In this document: positions 41,130 to 50,571 of the stretch, in pieces | Layout of the letters: each line of letters opens with the position of its first letter | Numbering within the stretch: position 1 is the stretch's first letter | NCBI RefSeq assembly: GCF_002896965.1 | Contig: NZ_LYMM01000073.1 | Span: forward strand, 124,001-188,000 | Direction: 5' to 3' | DNA from: Novosphingobium guangzhouense | GTDB taxonomy: Bacteria; Pseudomonadota; Alphaproteobacteria; Sphingomonadales; Sphingomonadaceae | DNA length: 64,000 nucleotides | Position numbers and translations under genes: made by a program | The notes under the pieces: generated by a model | Told to the model about the DNA's origin: nothing | What the model saw: only the letters and a program-made list of their open reading frames with translations | The model's database searches: none

Positions 41130-43430
41130 TCAGTCGATCGAAATGTCTCTCTGCGCCGCCCAGGCAGCCATCGCGCCTCGCAAGTCGGCCGGCGGAGCCG
41201 CAAGCCACCCCTCCATGGCCGCCGTGATCGCAGGCAGATCAACCTTGCCGACAAGCTCCTTGATAGGGCCGACCGCCGCGGGCGTGATCGACATGCGCCG
41301 GATGCCCAGCCCCAGCAGCGCCAATGCCTCAAGGCGCCGCCCGCCCATTTCGCCACAAACGCTGATATCTACCGACGTGCCCTCCAGCGTGCGCACGACA
41401 CGGCGAAGGAAGCGCAGGATCGCCGGGCTCAACCAGTCATAGCGCTCTGCCAGCTTGGGGTTGGACCGATCGGCTGCGAACAGGAACTGCGTAAGGTCGT
41501 TCGTGCCGATCGACAGGAACTGGATCTTGGGCGCCAGCAGGTCCAGCTGCTCCGCCAGCGACGGAACTTCAAGCATGACGCCATACCGAATGGCCTCGGG
41601 CAGCACCTTCTTCTGGCGCCGCAGATAAGCCAGCTGCGCGTCGAACACGGCCTTGGCCGCATCGAACTCCCACGGTTCCGCGACCATCGGGAACATGACA
41701 TTGAGCGGTCTTCCTGCCGCCGCCTCCAACAGCGCGCGGGCCTGCGCCTTGAGCAGTGCGTCACGCTCCAGCGCCACGCGCAGCGCGCGCCAGCCCATGG
41801 CGGGATTTTCCTCTCCCTCACCGTCGTCGTGACGCAAATAGGGCAGCGTCTTGTCTCCGCCGATATCGACGGTGCGGAAGACCACGGGGCGATCTCCGGC
41901 CGCATCCATGACGTCGCGATAGAGCCGCGTCTGCTTTTCACGCTGCGGCAAAGTGGCAGATACAAGGAACTGGAATTCGGTACGGAACAACCCGATTCCA
42001 TCCGCGCCCGTAAGATTGAGATTGGCCACATCGTCGCGCAGACCCGCGTTGATCATCACCTTGATCCGCGTACCGTCCAGCGTGGTCGGCTGTACCTCGC
42101 GCATACCGGCATAGACAGCCTGGCGCTCGCGATTGCGGGCGAAACGCGCCTCGAACGCTTCGACCACACCAGTCGAAGGGCGCACCATGGTCGTGCCCTG
42201 ATCGGCATCGAGGAGCAGCGGATCGCCTTCACGCACGACACCGCGCAAACCCCGCACCCGGCCCAGCACCGGGATGCCCATGGCCCGCGCCACGATCACG
42301 ACATGGCTGGTAAGCGATCCTTCCTCAAGGATCACGCCCTTCAGACGCCGCTTATCGTATTCCAGAAGTTCTGCAGGCCCAAGGTTACGCGCGATCAGGA
42401 TCGCGTCGTTCCTGAGCCCCATCGAAGCCGCCGTGCCGATCTGGCCGGAAACGATCCGCAGCAGCCGGTTGGCCAGATCCTCAAGGTCGTGCATGCGATC
42501 CGCCAGCAACGGATCATCGATCTGGCGCATACGCATGCGGGTACGCTGCTGCACCCGCTCGATCGCTGCTTCCGCCGTCAGACCACTGTCGATCGCCTCG
42601 TTGATGCGGCGGGTCCAGCCTTCGTCGTAAGCGAACATGCGATAGGTTTCGAGCACTTCCTCATGCTCGCCGCCGACGCCGAATTCGGCCTGATTGGCCA
42701 TCCGATCGATCTGCTCACGCATGCGATCGAACGCCAGGATGACGCGCTGACGCTCGGCCTCGGTATCCTCGGCAACGATGTGCTCGATATGAACGCGCGG
42801 CTGGTGATAGACGGCAACGCCTGATGCCAGCCCCTTGACCAGCGTGAGGCCGCGCAGTTGTTCAGGCCCGGTCTGGGCGGCACTGAGGGCGCGGGCGTCT
42901 TCCTCGTCGATGAGGTCGGCGTTGACGATAAGTTCGGACAGAACCATCGCCACCGTCTGCAGCGCTTCGATCTCCACTTCCTCGTAGCGCCGCGGCTCCA
43001 CGTGCTGGACGCACAAAGCCCCGACCGCGCGCTCGCGGCGAACGATGGGTACGCCGGCAAAGGAGTGGAACTTGTCTTCGCCCGTTTCGGGGCGGTACAT
43101 GAAATCGGGATGTGCGGCCGCTTCGGCAAGATTGAGCGTTTCGATCCGGTCAGCGATAGAACCCACCAGACCTTCGCCCACCGCCATGCGGGTGACGTGC
43201 ACAGCCTCTTGCGCCAGGCCGCGCGTGGCGAAAAGTTCGAGCATCCCCTCTCGCAGCAGATAGATCGAACAGACCTCGCTATCGAGGCTTTCGCCGATCA
43301 CTTCCACCACGTTGTTGAGCTTCGCCTGCGCATTGCTGCGCGAGGCCATCACTTCGTGAAGGCTCTTGAGGATGGTCCGGGCTGCTTCGACGGCTCCACT
43401 GGTCATTCTGGAGGCGTAACGCAAAGTCAT
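41130..43430 (-). CDS. ptsP: PTS-Ntr enzyme I (phosphoenolpyruvate-protein phosphotransferase)
   Basis: A 766-residue enzyme. A GAF sensor domain occupies about residues 20-170 (VCSIYLLREG, GLVGSIADRIETLN, VPIVRRERAVGALCVQ). The PEP-utilising EI part follows, with the phosphorylated histidine His376 in GSLTSHVVIVARAMGIP and the C-terminal barrel with TNDLTQFLFA and CGEMGGRRLEA. It starts the nitrogen-related phosphorelay EI-Ntr to NPr to EIIA-Ntr, which reports the nitrogen state to potassium and stringent-response systems. Start could also be the Met at residue 9. No NPr or EIIA gene is in the window. Confidence 0.92.
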   Translation of the reverse strand: MTLRYASRMTSGAVEAARTILKSLHEVMASRSNAQAKLNNVVEVIGESLDSEVCSIYLLREGMLELFATRGLAQEAVHVTRMAVGEGLVGSIADRIETLNLAEAAAHPDFMYRPETGEDKFHSFAGVPIVRRERAVGALCVQHVEPRRYEEVEIEALQTVAMVLSELIVNADLIDEEDARALSAAQTGPEQLRGLTLVKGLASGVAVYHQPRVHIEHIVAEDTEAERQRVILAFDRMREQIDRMANQAEFGVGGEHEEVLETYRMFAYDEGWTRRINEAIDSGLTAEAAIERVQQRTRMRMRQIDDPLLADRMHDLEDLANRLLRIVSGQIGTAASMGLRNDAILIARNLGPAELLEYDKRRLKGVILEEGSLTSHVVIVARAMGIPVLGRVRGLRGVVREGDPLLLDADQGTTMVRPSTGVVEAFEARFARNRERQAVYAGMREVQPTTLDGTRIKVMINAGLRDDVANLNLTGADGIGLFRTEFQFLVSATLPQREKQTRLYRDVMDAAGDRPVVFRTVDIGGDKTLPYLRHDDGEGEENPAMGWRALRVALERDALLKAQARALLEAAAGRPLNVMFPMVAEPWEFDAAKAVFDAQLAYLRRQKKVLPEAIRYGVMLEVPSLAEQLDLLAPKIQFLSIGTNDLTQFLFAADRSNPKLAERYDWLSPAILRFLRRVVRTLEGTSVDISVCGEMGGRRLEALALLGLGIRRMSITPAAVGPIKELVGKVDLPAITAAMEGWLAAPPADLRGAMAAWAAQRDISID

Positions 43431-43539
43431 CGCTTTGGGAACGCAGCGGATGCCGTCGATTCAGCTTATGCGGGTGATATCGGGAATTGCCCCGGTTGTC
43501 CGGTGGAATTCTCCGCTCATTCAGACCCTCTGCCGACGA

Positions 43540-43695
43540 TCAGAACCGCGCGATCTCCTCCTTGATGCGCAGCTTTCGCCTCTTGAGAGACTGGACAATT
43601 GCGGCATCAGGGATCGGGCGGCTCAATTCCTCGTGGATCTGCCGTTCGATACCGGCATGCTTGAGCTGCAGAGCGCTGACGTGCGAATTATCCAT
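43540..43695 (-). CDS. small DUF465 protein
   Basis: A 51-residue alpha-helical protein (MDNSHVSALQLKHAGIERQI, ending in LKRRKLRIKEEIARF), typical of DUF465/YdcH proteins. ATG at 43695 has AAGGAGGAAC upstream. Its function is unknown. It is divergent from another DUF465 gene at 43959; a third lies at 52207. Confidence 0.8.
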   Translation of the reverse strand: MDNSHVSALQLKHAGIERQIHEELSRPIPDAAIVQSLKRRKLRIKEEIARF

Positions 43696-43958
43696 TGGAC
43701 GTTCCTCCTTATAGGGGCCGGACCCTGTGTCTAAAAACAGACTGCGAACGGTGCCTGCGGGCCTTGGCGGGCAGGCGACATGTCGAGCGACCTGATTGGA
43801 CGACTCGACATCGGTGATCCGGCGCAAAAGACAAGGAACCACATCCGGAGCACCTTGCGAAGACCCCTCTTGCTTCATATCGGTGAATCGCGTGATTCAT
43901 ACGTCAGGCAGGATTCGGTCCCGCCGCCACATGGGCTTGAAACTTAAGGAATTCCGGC

Positions 43959-44156
43959 GTGACCGAAGAGGAAATGCGCAAGCGCCTCGAAATCCTGAAA
44001 GTCGAACACCGCGACCTCGACGCCGCGATCGACGCGCTGTTGAACGCGGGCGCGGGCGATATGCTGCAGGTTGCACGGCTCAAGAAGCGCAAGCTGAGGC
44101 TCAAGGACCAGATTGCGCAGATCGAGGACCATCTGATCCCCGACATCATCGCCTGA
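43959..44156 (+). CDS. small DUF465 protein
   Basis: A 65-residue helical protein starting with GTG (MTEEEMRKRLEILKVEHRDL, then LKKRKLRLKDQIAQIEDHLIP). The KKRKLRLKDQI block is the DUF465 signature. It lies divergent to the gene at 43540 and upstream of the rcdA-like gene. Function unknown. Confidence 0.8.
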   Translation: MTEEEMRKRLEILKVEHRDLDAAIDALLNAGAGDMLQVARLKKRKLRLKDQIAQIEDHLIPDIIA

Positions 44157-44263
44157 ATTGCGCCGCTGCCTGCCTATCAGGCAGCGTACCGTTCAGGGAC
44201 AGGAGCCATTTTTCGCCGGATTTCCGGCCTTTCCGGCTTGCCGCCGATTCGCCCTTCATAAAT

Positions 44264-44743
44264 ATGGCGGGCATGCCGAAACCGCCGACCATCAGTTCCT
44301 TCATCGTAGAAGCGCTTTACTGCGACGCACTTGTCCTTTCCGACGAAGTGCGCGCTACTTTTGCGCCTTCTCGGCGGCTGGAGCGGGGGAGGATCGACGA
44401 GAATCCGGGGCGGGTGGCCCTGTATGCCGAGGGGTTGCGGACGACCACCCGGATGATGCATGCGATCAGCTGGCTGAGCAATCACCGCGCCTATTTCCGA
44501 GGCGATATCAGTGCCTTGGACCTCAGCCGCCATGGCCGCCTGGCCCCTTCGATGCGCCGTTCCGACCCTGCCCTGCTGCCGTTGCTTGAACCTGAAGCCG
44601 CCCGGCTCGTCGAGTCGACGCGCGGGTTCTACGATCGCCTGCTGCGCCTTGATCAGTCTTGGCGCCTTACGAAACCCGCGGCTTTCGGCGTCATCGAGGG
44701 CCTGCGCGAGCGGATCGAGAGCGAACGGGCGACCGGCACATGA
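44264..44743 (+). CDS. rcdA: DUF1465/RcdA-like regulator of CtrA degradation
   Basis: A 159-residue protein. The text FIVEALYCDALVLSDEVRATF near residue 12-32, RVALYAEGLRTTTRMMHAISWLSNHRAYFRGDI and the C-terminal LRLDQSWRLTKPAAFGVIEGL is characteristic of the DUF1465 family. In Caulobacter RcdA helps ClpXP degrade the cell-cycle regulator CtrA. The ATG at 44264 is used; a second ATG three codons later is possible. Upstream in-frame starts run through non-coding sequence. Placement beside the DUF465 gene is seen in relatives. Confidence 0.75.
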   Translation: MAGMPKPPTISSFIVEALYCDALVLSDEVRATFAPSRRLERGRIDENPGRVALYAEGLRTTTRMMHAISWLSNHRAYFRGDISALDLSRHGRLAPSMRRSDPALLPLLEPEAARLVESTRGFYDRLLRLDQSWRLTKPAAFGVIEGLRERIESERATGT

Positions 44744-44846
44744 GCGCGCACCGAGACGGTACTCAACGGCACCTAACGATACCACAACCACCCCCCAACT
44801 GCTGCACAAGGTCGACACGAGCCCCTTGCCGCCCCATATCCCGCCC

Positions 44847-45755
44847 ATGAACGCCCTTGCCGAGACAGACCGCCCCTATACCGTGGCCGAACCCATCGGC
44901 CCGCTGGTGCGCCGGGTGCTGGCGCGCAACCCTTCACCGTTCACTTACACCGGCACCCAGACCTATATCGTCGGCGCAGCCGGTGAAGGCGCGGGCGAAG
45001 TGGCCGTCATCGATCCCGGCCCTGACGAGGCCGAGCATATCGACGCGCTGATGGCCGCGATCGGCAACGACAAGGTCGTGGCGATCTGCTGCACCCACAC
45101 CCACCGCGACCATTCGCCCGCCGCCGCCCCGCTTGCCGCGCTGACCGGAGCGCCGATCGTCGGCTGCGCGCCGCTGGTGCTGAGCGACGACGGCCCGCGC
45201 GCCGATGCATCGTTCGATGCAGGTTATGCGCCCGACCGCGTGCTGGCCGATGGCGAGGCGGTGAGCGGCAAAGGCTGGACCCTGCGCGCGGTGGCGACGC
45301 CGGGGCATACGTCCAACCACTTGTGCTTCGCGCTTGAACGCGATGGCGAAGAAACCGGCGCGCTGTTTACCGGCGATCACGTGATGGGCTGGTCCACCAG
45401 CGTCGTCTCCCCGCCCGACGGCGACATGACCGCCTACATGGAGAGCCTGGCGCGCCTGTACGCGCGCGAACAGGACACGGTCTACTACCCCGCCCACGGC
45501 CCCGAGGTGACACGCCCGCGCCAGCTGGTGCGCGGGATGATCGGCCACCGCCGCCAGCGCGAACGGCAAATCCTGCGCCAGATCGAATCGGGCGTGACCA
45601 CGATCGCCGCCATGGTGCCTCTGATGTACAAGGGCGTGGACGAAAGGCTTTGGCCCGCCGCCGGACGATCGGTTCTGGCCCACCTGCTCGACCTTGAAAA
45701 GCGTGGCATTACAATGCGCCAGGAAGACGAATGGACGCTGATCGCCACAAACTAG
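44847..45755 (+). CDS. MBL-fold metallo-hydrolase
   Basis: A 302-residue hydrolase with the binuclear metal site THTHRDHSPA (His84, His86, Asp88, His89), later GHTSNHLC, GDHVMGWSTS and a downstream HGPEV histidine. It belongs to the LACTB2/hydroxyacylglutathione-hydrolase-like group with a C-terminal helical domain (RQILRQIESGVTTIAAM), as in many alphaproteobacteria. ATG at 44847 follows the family start; earlier in-frame codons are antisense to other sequence. Its substrate is unknown. Confidence 0.88.
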   Translation: MNALAETDRPYTVAEPIGPLVRRVLARNPSPFTYTGTQTYIVGAAGEGAGEVAVIDPGPDEAEHIDALMAAIGNDKVVAICCTHTHRDHSPAAAPLAALTGAPIVGCAPLVLSDDGPRADASFDAGYAPDRVLADGEAVSGKGWTLRAVATPGHTSNHLCFALERDGEETGALFTGDHVMGWSTSVVSPPDGDMTAYMESLARLYAREQDTVYYPAHGPEVTRPRQLVRGMIGHRRQRERQILRQIESGVTTIAAMVPLMYKGVDERLWPAAGRSVLAHLLDLEKRGITMRQEDEWTLIATN

Positions 45756-45831
45756 GCATTCGTCGACAAGTATTCGCCCAATAACCGTCAATCCATTATT
45801 ATCCCCGTCCGCAACGGGTGGAGGATAATCC

Positions 45832-46542
45832 ATGGCAACTGCAGCCGGCACGCGGGCTTCACGCCTGTCTTTCTGGGCAAGGATGATGATCGGGCTGAGC
45901 CTGTTCATCGTCTTCGGCTTTGCGCAATTCGGCCTGCGCGGCTTCGTACCTTACGCGCAAGTGCCGATAATCTTTCATGTTCACGCCGTCGCCATGCTGA
46001 CATGGCTGGCGCTGGCGAGTACCCAATCCCTGCTGGGCCGCGGCGCGGGGCTGGAACTGCACCGCCGCCTTGGCCGGGCAAGCGCGGTGATGCTGCCTGC
46101 CATCGTGATACTGGCCAGCATGACTTGCCTTGCGGCCCTGCGCACCGGCATGTTCCCGCCGTTCTTCACGCCGGGCTACTTCCTTGCGCTCGTCCATGTC
46201 TCGGTACTGATCTTCGCCGCGCTTGTCGGGATGGCAATGGCGCGGCGTGGGCGGCCCGACTGGCACAAGCGGCTGATGCTGGGTTCCACCATCGTCATCA
46301 TGGACCCCGCACTTGGCCGCTTGCTGCCGATGCCCTTCATCATGCCCTGGGGAGAATGGCTGTCTATGGCGATCCAGCTTGCCATGGTTGCGCTGATCGC
46401 CCGCCACGACCGGCGCACCGAAACCCGCATCCACCCCGCCACCGTGACGGTGGCGCTGGCGGTGGTGCTGGCCCATGTCGTTGTGGAACTGCTGGCGATC
46501 ACTCCGCCGTGGATCGCTTTTGCTCAGGGGTTCGTGGGCTGA
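45832..46542 (+). CDS. hypothetical integral membrane protein
   Basis: A 236-residue protein with six or seven membrane segments (for example MMIGLSLFIVFGFAQFGL, VHAVAMLTWLALASTQSLL, ASAVMLPAIVILASM). Conserved His residues in FHVHAVAM, LHRRLGR and WHKRLMLG suggest haem or metal coordination, as in DUF2306-like proteins, but no function can be given. The start follows GGAGG at good spacing. Confidence 0.75.
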   Translation: MATAAGTRASRLSFWARMMIGLSLFIVFGFAQFGLRGFVPYAQVPIIFHVHAVAMLTWLALASTQSLLGRGAGLELHRRLGRASAVMLPAIVILASMTCLAALRTGMFPPFFTPGYFLALVHVSVLIFAALVGMAMARRGRPDWHKRLMLGSTIVIMDPALGRLLPMPFIMPWGEWLSMAIQLAMVALIARHDRRTETRIHPATVTVALAVVLAHVVVELLAITPPWIAFAQGFVG

Positions 46543-46569
46543 GGGGCGGATTTGGGGTGGTTTGCGGAC

Positions 46570-47013
46570 TTACGTGGGCGCGTCCTTGCCGATGCACCTA
46601 ACCTCTTTGAACTGACTATTACCCCTATCGAACACCACAGAAATGTCGCCACATTTAGGGTCGAAAATCCACGGCAGCTTGTGCCAATCTTCCACCCAAA
46701 ACCGCTCTCCGGCATTAATCAGCGGCACTCCATCGCCAACGCAGCGGACGCGCGATGAACCGGCGAGGTCATCCTTCATCCTCTCGCAGACCTGCTTATC
46801 CTTCTGGTCGAGCAGGTCAGGAAGAATGAAAACAGCCACGATGTCATTGCCGGGACCCTGACTATAGTATTTCGCATAGTCAGCAATTGGGTGAGCGTCG
46901 TGGGGAAGAACTACGGCTTCATCAATTGCCGCCATGTATTTGGCTTGAGGTGACAAAGGGCTGCCACATCCCATGAGAAGCCCAATAGACGCCACTGCTG
47001 AAAAAACCCGCAT
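46570..47013 (-). CDS. hypothetical lipoprotein
   Basis: A 147-residue protein from ATG 47013 with a lipoprotein signal (MRVFSAVASIGLLMGCGS; LMGC lipobox). The mature domain has four more Cys residues (KQVCERM, VRCVGDG, PKCGDI, VRCIGKD) that could form two disulfides. Function unknown. It is divergent from nadA. The upstream in-frame codons before the signal are not used. Confidence 0.7.
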   Translation of the reverse strand: MRVFSAVASIGLLMGCGSPLSPQAKYMAAIDEAVVLPHDAHPIADYAKYYSQGPGNDIVAVFILPDLLDQKDKQVCERMKDDLAGSSRVRCVGDGVPLINAGERFWVEDWHKLPWIFDPKCGDISVVFDRGNSQFKEVRCIGKDAPT

Positions 47014-47202
47014 ACGCCGCCATCTTGAGCACGAATGCTCATGTCCGCAACGGGGCGTTTCCAGAAAGTCCGCTTTGATGAAACGCCCCGCAGCTTCTCG
47101 CGCCCCTTCTCCGCCTGAAAATTCCGCTTGGGTCATCGGCCTCGCGTCCCTAGATAGGCCCCGCCCGGCGCAAGGACCGGGCGTGGAAGTACAGGGACGA
47201 CC

Positions 47203-48189
47203 ATGACCGTAATGCCCGCCGACCTTTCAGGCATCGACGTGCGCGCCGAGATCGAGCGCCTGCGCAAGGAACGCAACGCCGTCATCCTCGCCCATTACTA
47301 CCAGAAGCCCGAACTTCAGGATCTTGCCGACTTCGTGGGCGACAGTCTGGAACTGAGCCGCAAGGCCGCCGAGACCGACGCCGAAGTCATCGCCTTTTGC
47401 GGCGTGAAGTTCATGGCCGATACCGCCAAGATCCTGTCCCCGAACAAGATCGTGGTGCTGCCCGATCTCAACGCCGGGTGCAGCCTTGAGGATTCGTGCC
47501 CGCCGGAAAAGTTCAAGGCTTTCCGCGAGGCGCATCCCGATCACATCGCGCTGACCTACATCAACTGCTCCACCGAGGTTAAGGCGCTGTCGGACGTCAT
47601 CGTCACCAGTTCCAGCGCCGAAACCATCCTGCAGCAGATTCCGCTGGACCAGAAGATCATCTTCGGCCCCGACCGCCACCTCGGCGGCTATCTGGCGCGC
47701 AAGTTCAACCGCGAGATGCTGCTTTGGCCGGGCGTGTGCATCGTGCACGAAGCGTTCAGCGAAACCGAACTGCTCAAGCTGCGCGCGCAGCATCCGAACG
47801 CGCCGATCGCCGCGCACCCGGAATGCCCGCCGCACATCGTCGATCATGCCGATTACGTGGGCTCCACCAGCGGCATCCTGCAATATGCCAAGACGATTCC
47901 CGGCGACACGCTGATCGTGGCCACGGAACCGCACATCATCCACCAGATGCAGCTGGCGATCCCCGACAAGACCTTCATCGGCGCGCCGGGTGCGGACGGG
48001 AACTGCAACTGCAACATCTGCCCGTACATGGCGCTCAACAACGTCGAGAAGCTGTACCTTTCGCTGCGCGACCTGTCACCGCGCGTCGAGATCGAGGAAC
48101 CGCTGCGCCTTGCCGCGAAGAAGAGCCTCGACCGCATGCTGGAAATGGCCAGCGGCACCGTGGGCAAGGGCGATCTGGGCGCGCGTTGA
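47203..48189 (+). CDS. nadA: quinolinate synthase
   Basis: A 328-residue enzyme that condenses iminoaspartate with dihydroxyacetone phosphate to quinolinate in NAD synthesis. NadA text is clear: ILAHYYQKPELQDLADFVGDSL, FCGVKFMADTAKIL, LNAGCSLEDSCP, AHPECPP and CNICPYMALN, with Cys residues for the [4Fe-4S] cluster at 93, near 206 and in the CNCNICP block. No nadB or nadC in the window. ATG at 47203 follows GTACAGGGA. Confidence 0.95.
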   Translation: MTVMPADLSGIDVRAEIERLRKERNAVILAHYYQKPELQDLADFVGDSLELSRKAAETDAEVIAFCGVKFMADTAKILSPNKIVVLPDLNAGCSLEDSCPPEKFKAFREAHPDHIALTYINCSTEVKALSDVIVTSSSAETILQQIPLDQKIIFGPDRHLGGYLARKFNREMLLWPGVCIVHEAFSETELLKLRAQHPNAPIAAHPECPPHIVDHADYVGSTSGILQYAKTIPGDTLIVATEPHIIHQMQLAIPDKTFIGAPGADGNCNCNICPYMALNNVEKLYLSLRDLSPRVEIEEPLRLAAKKSLDRMLEMASGTVGKGDLGAR

Positions 48190-48285
48190 GCTTAATCCCT
48201 CTCCGCGCCTGTCGCCGGAAGGAACTGGCGAAACTTCTGCGCGCTTCCTATGTTGTCGGTGAACCGATCCGGGGAGCCCTGAAAC

Positions 48286-48624
48286 TTGCGTGACGTCCTC
48301 ATCCTGAGGAAACTGAAGGTCTGGTGCCTGCTGCTGCTGGCCGCCGTCTTCGCGCACGCGCTGATCCCGGTGGAGGCCCGCGCATCCGGCTCCGCCTTCA
48401 GCCCCTCTACCGCGGAAGTATCCACCGGCCACTCCCTGCGCGTGGCCGCCGTGCGCAAGCTGGCGCCGCAGCGTGATCCGCTGGGGCGTGGCCTGCTGCT
48501 GGCGGCATCTTCCCGTTCGCAGGACGTGCAGGACGCCCGCGCCTGCCCCGCCTCGCCCGCGGCTGTTGCCCCGCCCGGCTGGCGCTGCGCGCTGTCGCAA
48601 CCCAGAGCCCCGCCCTTCGCCTGA
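48286..48624 (+). CDS. hypothetical exported protein
   Basis: A 112-residue protein with TTG start at 48286. It has a signal peptide (VWCLLLLAAVFAHALIPVEA) and a Ser/Ala/Pro-rich mature part with no obvious fold. Support is moderate: composition and frame are clean, but there is no family match. Confidence 0.45.
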   Translation: MRDVLILRKLKVWCLLLLAAVFAHALIPVEARASGSAFSPSTAEVSTGHSLRVAAVRKLAPQRDPLGRGLLLAASSRSQDVQDARACPASPAAVAPPGWRCALSQPRAPPFA

Positions 48625-48717
48625 CACGCCGCCGGATCGCAATGCCGGTCCGACAGTTTCAGCAAGGCCGGTGCCGTGCATTCCCGCACGCTCCGGCGGC
48701 GAAGCACGGGACATCCA

Positions 48718-50430
48718 ATGCCTCATCACACTCCCCTGATCGGCACCATCGTCGCCGGTCTGGTGATCGCCTTCTTCATGGGGGCGCTTGCCCACCGCCT
48801 GCGCGTCTCTCCGATCGCGGGCTATCTTCTTGCCGGCGTCATGGTCGGCCCCTTCACCCCCGGCTTCGTCGCCGACGCCGGGCTGGCGCAGGAACTGGCC
48901 GAGATCGGCGTGATCCTCCTCATGTTCGGCGTCGGCTTGCACTTCTCGCTGCGTGATCTGCTGGCGGTGAAGAACATCGCCATCCCCGGCGCGCTGGTCC
49001 AGATCGCCGCCGCAACGCTGCTGGGCATGGGCATCGGCCACATGATGGGCTGGAACCTTGCGGCCGGCTTCGTCTTCGGCCTTGCCCTGTCGGTGGCCAG
49101 TACCGTGGTGCTGCTGCGCGCCCTGCAAAGCCGCAACCTCGTCGAGACAGAGCGCGGGCGCATCGCGGTCGGCTGGCTGATCGTCGAGGATCTGGTCATG
49201 GTGCTGGCGCTGGTCCTGCTGCCCGCGCTGGCATCGGGCCTGTCGGGCGGAGAAGGCGCGGCGAGCCTTCCATGGGTGATCTCGACCACGCTGCTCAAGG
49301 TCGCGGGCTTCGTGGCGCTGATGCTGATCGTGGGGCGGCGGGTGCTGCCCTGGGCGCTGCACTGGGTAGTCCACACCGGATCGCGCGAACTGTTCCGCCT
49401 TGCCGTGCTGGCCGTGGCGCTGGGCGTGGCGTTCGGCGCGGCCTATGTCTTCGACGTCAGCTTCGCGCTGGGCGCCTTCTTCGCCGGGATGATCCTGGGC
49501 GAAACGCAGCTCTCCCGCCGCGCGGCAGAGGAGACGCTGCCCCTGCGCGATGCCTTTGCGGTACTGTTCTTCGTTTCGGTGGGCATGCTGTTCGACCCTT
49601 CGGTGCTGACCGAGCAGCCGATCCCGCTGCTGGTCACCGTGCTGACGATCGTGATCGGCAAATCGGTGGCGGCCTGGGTCATCGTGCGCGCCTTCGGGTA
49701 CGAGAACGACAAGGCCCTGACGATCGCCGCCAGCCTGGCGCAGATAGGCGAGTTCTCGTTCATTCTGGCCGGGCTTGGCGCGGGACTTGGCCTGCTTCCC
49801 GAAGCGGGCCGCGACCTGATCCTGGCGGGCGCGATCATCTCGATCTTCCTCAACCCCTTCATCTTCAACTTCGCTGTCGGCAGCAGCGGATCGGTGAAGC
49901 AGAAGTTGGAGGAACAGGCCGAACAGACCGAGATCGAGCATGAAAAAAAGCGCGAGGAGCACGTCATCCTCGTCGGTTACGGCCGGGTCGGCAAGCTGGT
50001 GGCGCAGGGTCTGCGCGCCACGCCGACCGCGGTGCTGCTGATCGAGGCGCAGAGCGACCTTGCCCGCGAAGCCCGCGCCGCCGGTTACGAGGTGGTCACC
50101 GGCAACGCCGTGGAACCGGACGTGCTGAAAGAAGCCGGCATCGAACGCGCCCACCGCATGCTCATCGCCATCCCCGAAGGTTTTGAAGCGGGTGCGATCT
50201 GCGATGCGGCCAAGAAGCTGCGCCCCGACCTTTCGGTGATCGCACGCGCGCATTCCGATGCGCAGTTCGACCACCTTGTCCAGCACGGGGCGGACAGCGT
50301 GGTGCTGGGCGAACGGGAGATAGCGCGCCAGATGCTGGAGCTGATCGGAGCCAGCGCCAGCCGGATCACCGCGTTGCCCCAAGGCGCGAAACCTGCCGGC
50401 GCCAATCCTACGGGCGCGAAATCAGCATGA
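48718..50430 (+). CDS. CPA2-family cation/proton antiporter with TrkA-N domain (YbaL/KefB-like)
   Basis: A 570-residue protein starting at ATG 48718. It has 12-13 membrane segments of the Na+/H+ exchanger type (LAGVMVGPFTPGF, IGVILLMFGVGLHFSLRDLL, AVLFFVSVGMLFDP). A cytoplasmic Rossmann RCK domain follows from about residue 415: VILVGYGRVGKLVAQGLRA with GxGxxG and VVTGNAVEPDVLKEAG. It exports K+ or Na+ in exchange for protons and is gated through the RCK domain. It ends in an ATGA overlap with a small gene. Confidence 0.9.
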   Translation: MPHHTPLIGTIVAGLVIAFFMGALAHRLRVSPIAGYLLAGVMVGPFTPGFVADAGLAQELAEIGVILLMFGVGLHFSLRDLLAVKNIAIPGALVQIAAATLLGMGIGHMMGWNLAAGFVFGLALSVASTVVLLRALQSRNLVETERGRIAVGWLIVEDLVMVLALVLLPALASGLSGGEGAASLPWVISTTLLKVAGFVALMLIVGRRVLPWALHWVVHTGSRELFRLAVLAVALGVAFGAAYVFDVSFALGAFFAGMILGETQLSRRAAEETLPLRDAFAVLFFVSVGMLFDPSVLTEQPIPLLVTVLTIVIGKSVAAWVIVRAFGYENDKALTIAASLAQIGEFSFILAGLGAGLGLLPEAGRDLILAGAIISIFLNPFIFNFAVGSSGSVKQKLEEQAEQTEIEHEKKREEHVILVGYGRVGKLVAQGLRATPTAVLLIEAQSDLAREARAAGYEVVTGNAVEPDVLKEAGIERAHRMLIAIPEGFEAGAICDAAKKLRPDLSVIARAHSDAQFDHLVQHGADSVVLGEREIARQMLELIGASASRITALPQGAKPAGANPTGAKSA

Positions 50431-50570
50431 GGGCGAGAAAGAAGCCGCCCGTCTGGTTCAAGTGGGCGGTCTGGGGCGGCATCCTGCTGGCCGTCGCCGT
50501 CCCCACCGCCTGCGTGATGAACCACGGTGAGGTGCCGGGCTACCGCGCCCTTTCGGAATTGGCGCGCTAG
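50427..50570 (+). CDS. small single-pass membrane protein
   Basis: A 47-residue protein whose ATG overlaps the antiporter stop (ATGA). A basic, Pro-containing N-terminus precedes one membrane helix (WAVWGGILLAVAVPTACVM) and a short periplasmic end. Translational coupling suggests it works with the antiporter, possibly as an accessory subunit. Confidence 0.6.
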   Translation: MRARKKPPVWFKWAVWGGILLAVAVPTACVMNHGEVPGYRALSELAR

Positions 50571-50571
50571 A

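Noticed and set aside
48076..50382. 768-codon minus-strand frame opposite nadA and the antiporter
   Set aside because: Its residues are strongly biased (His, Arg, Gln) and run through two unrelated plus-strand genes, so it is a shadow.
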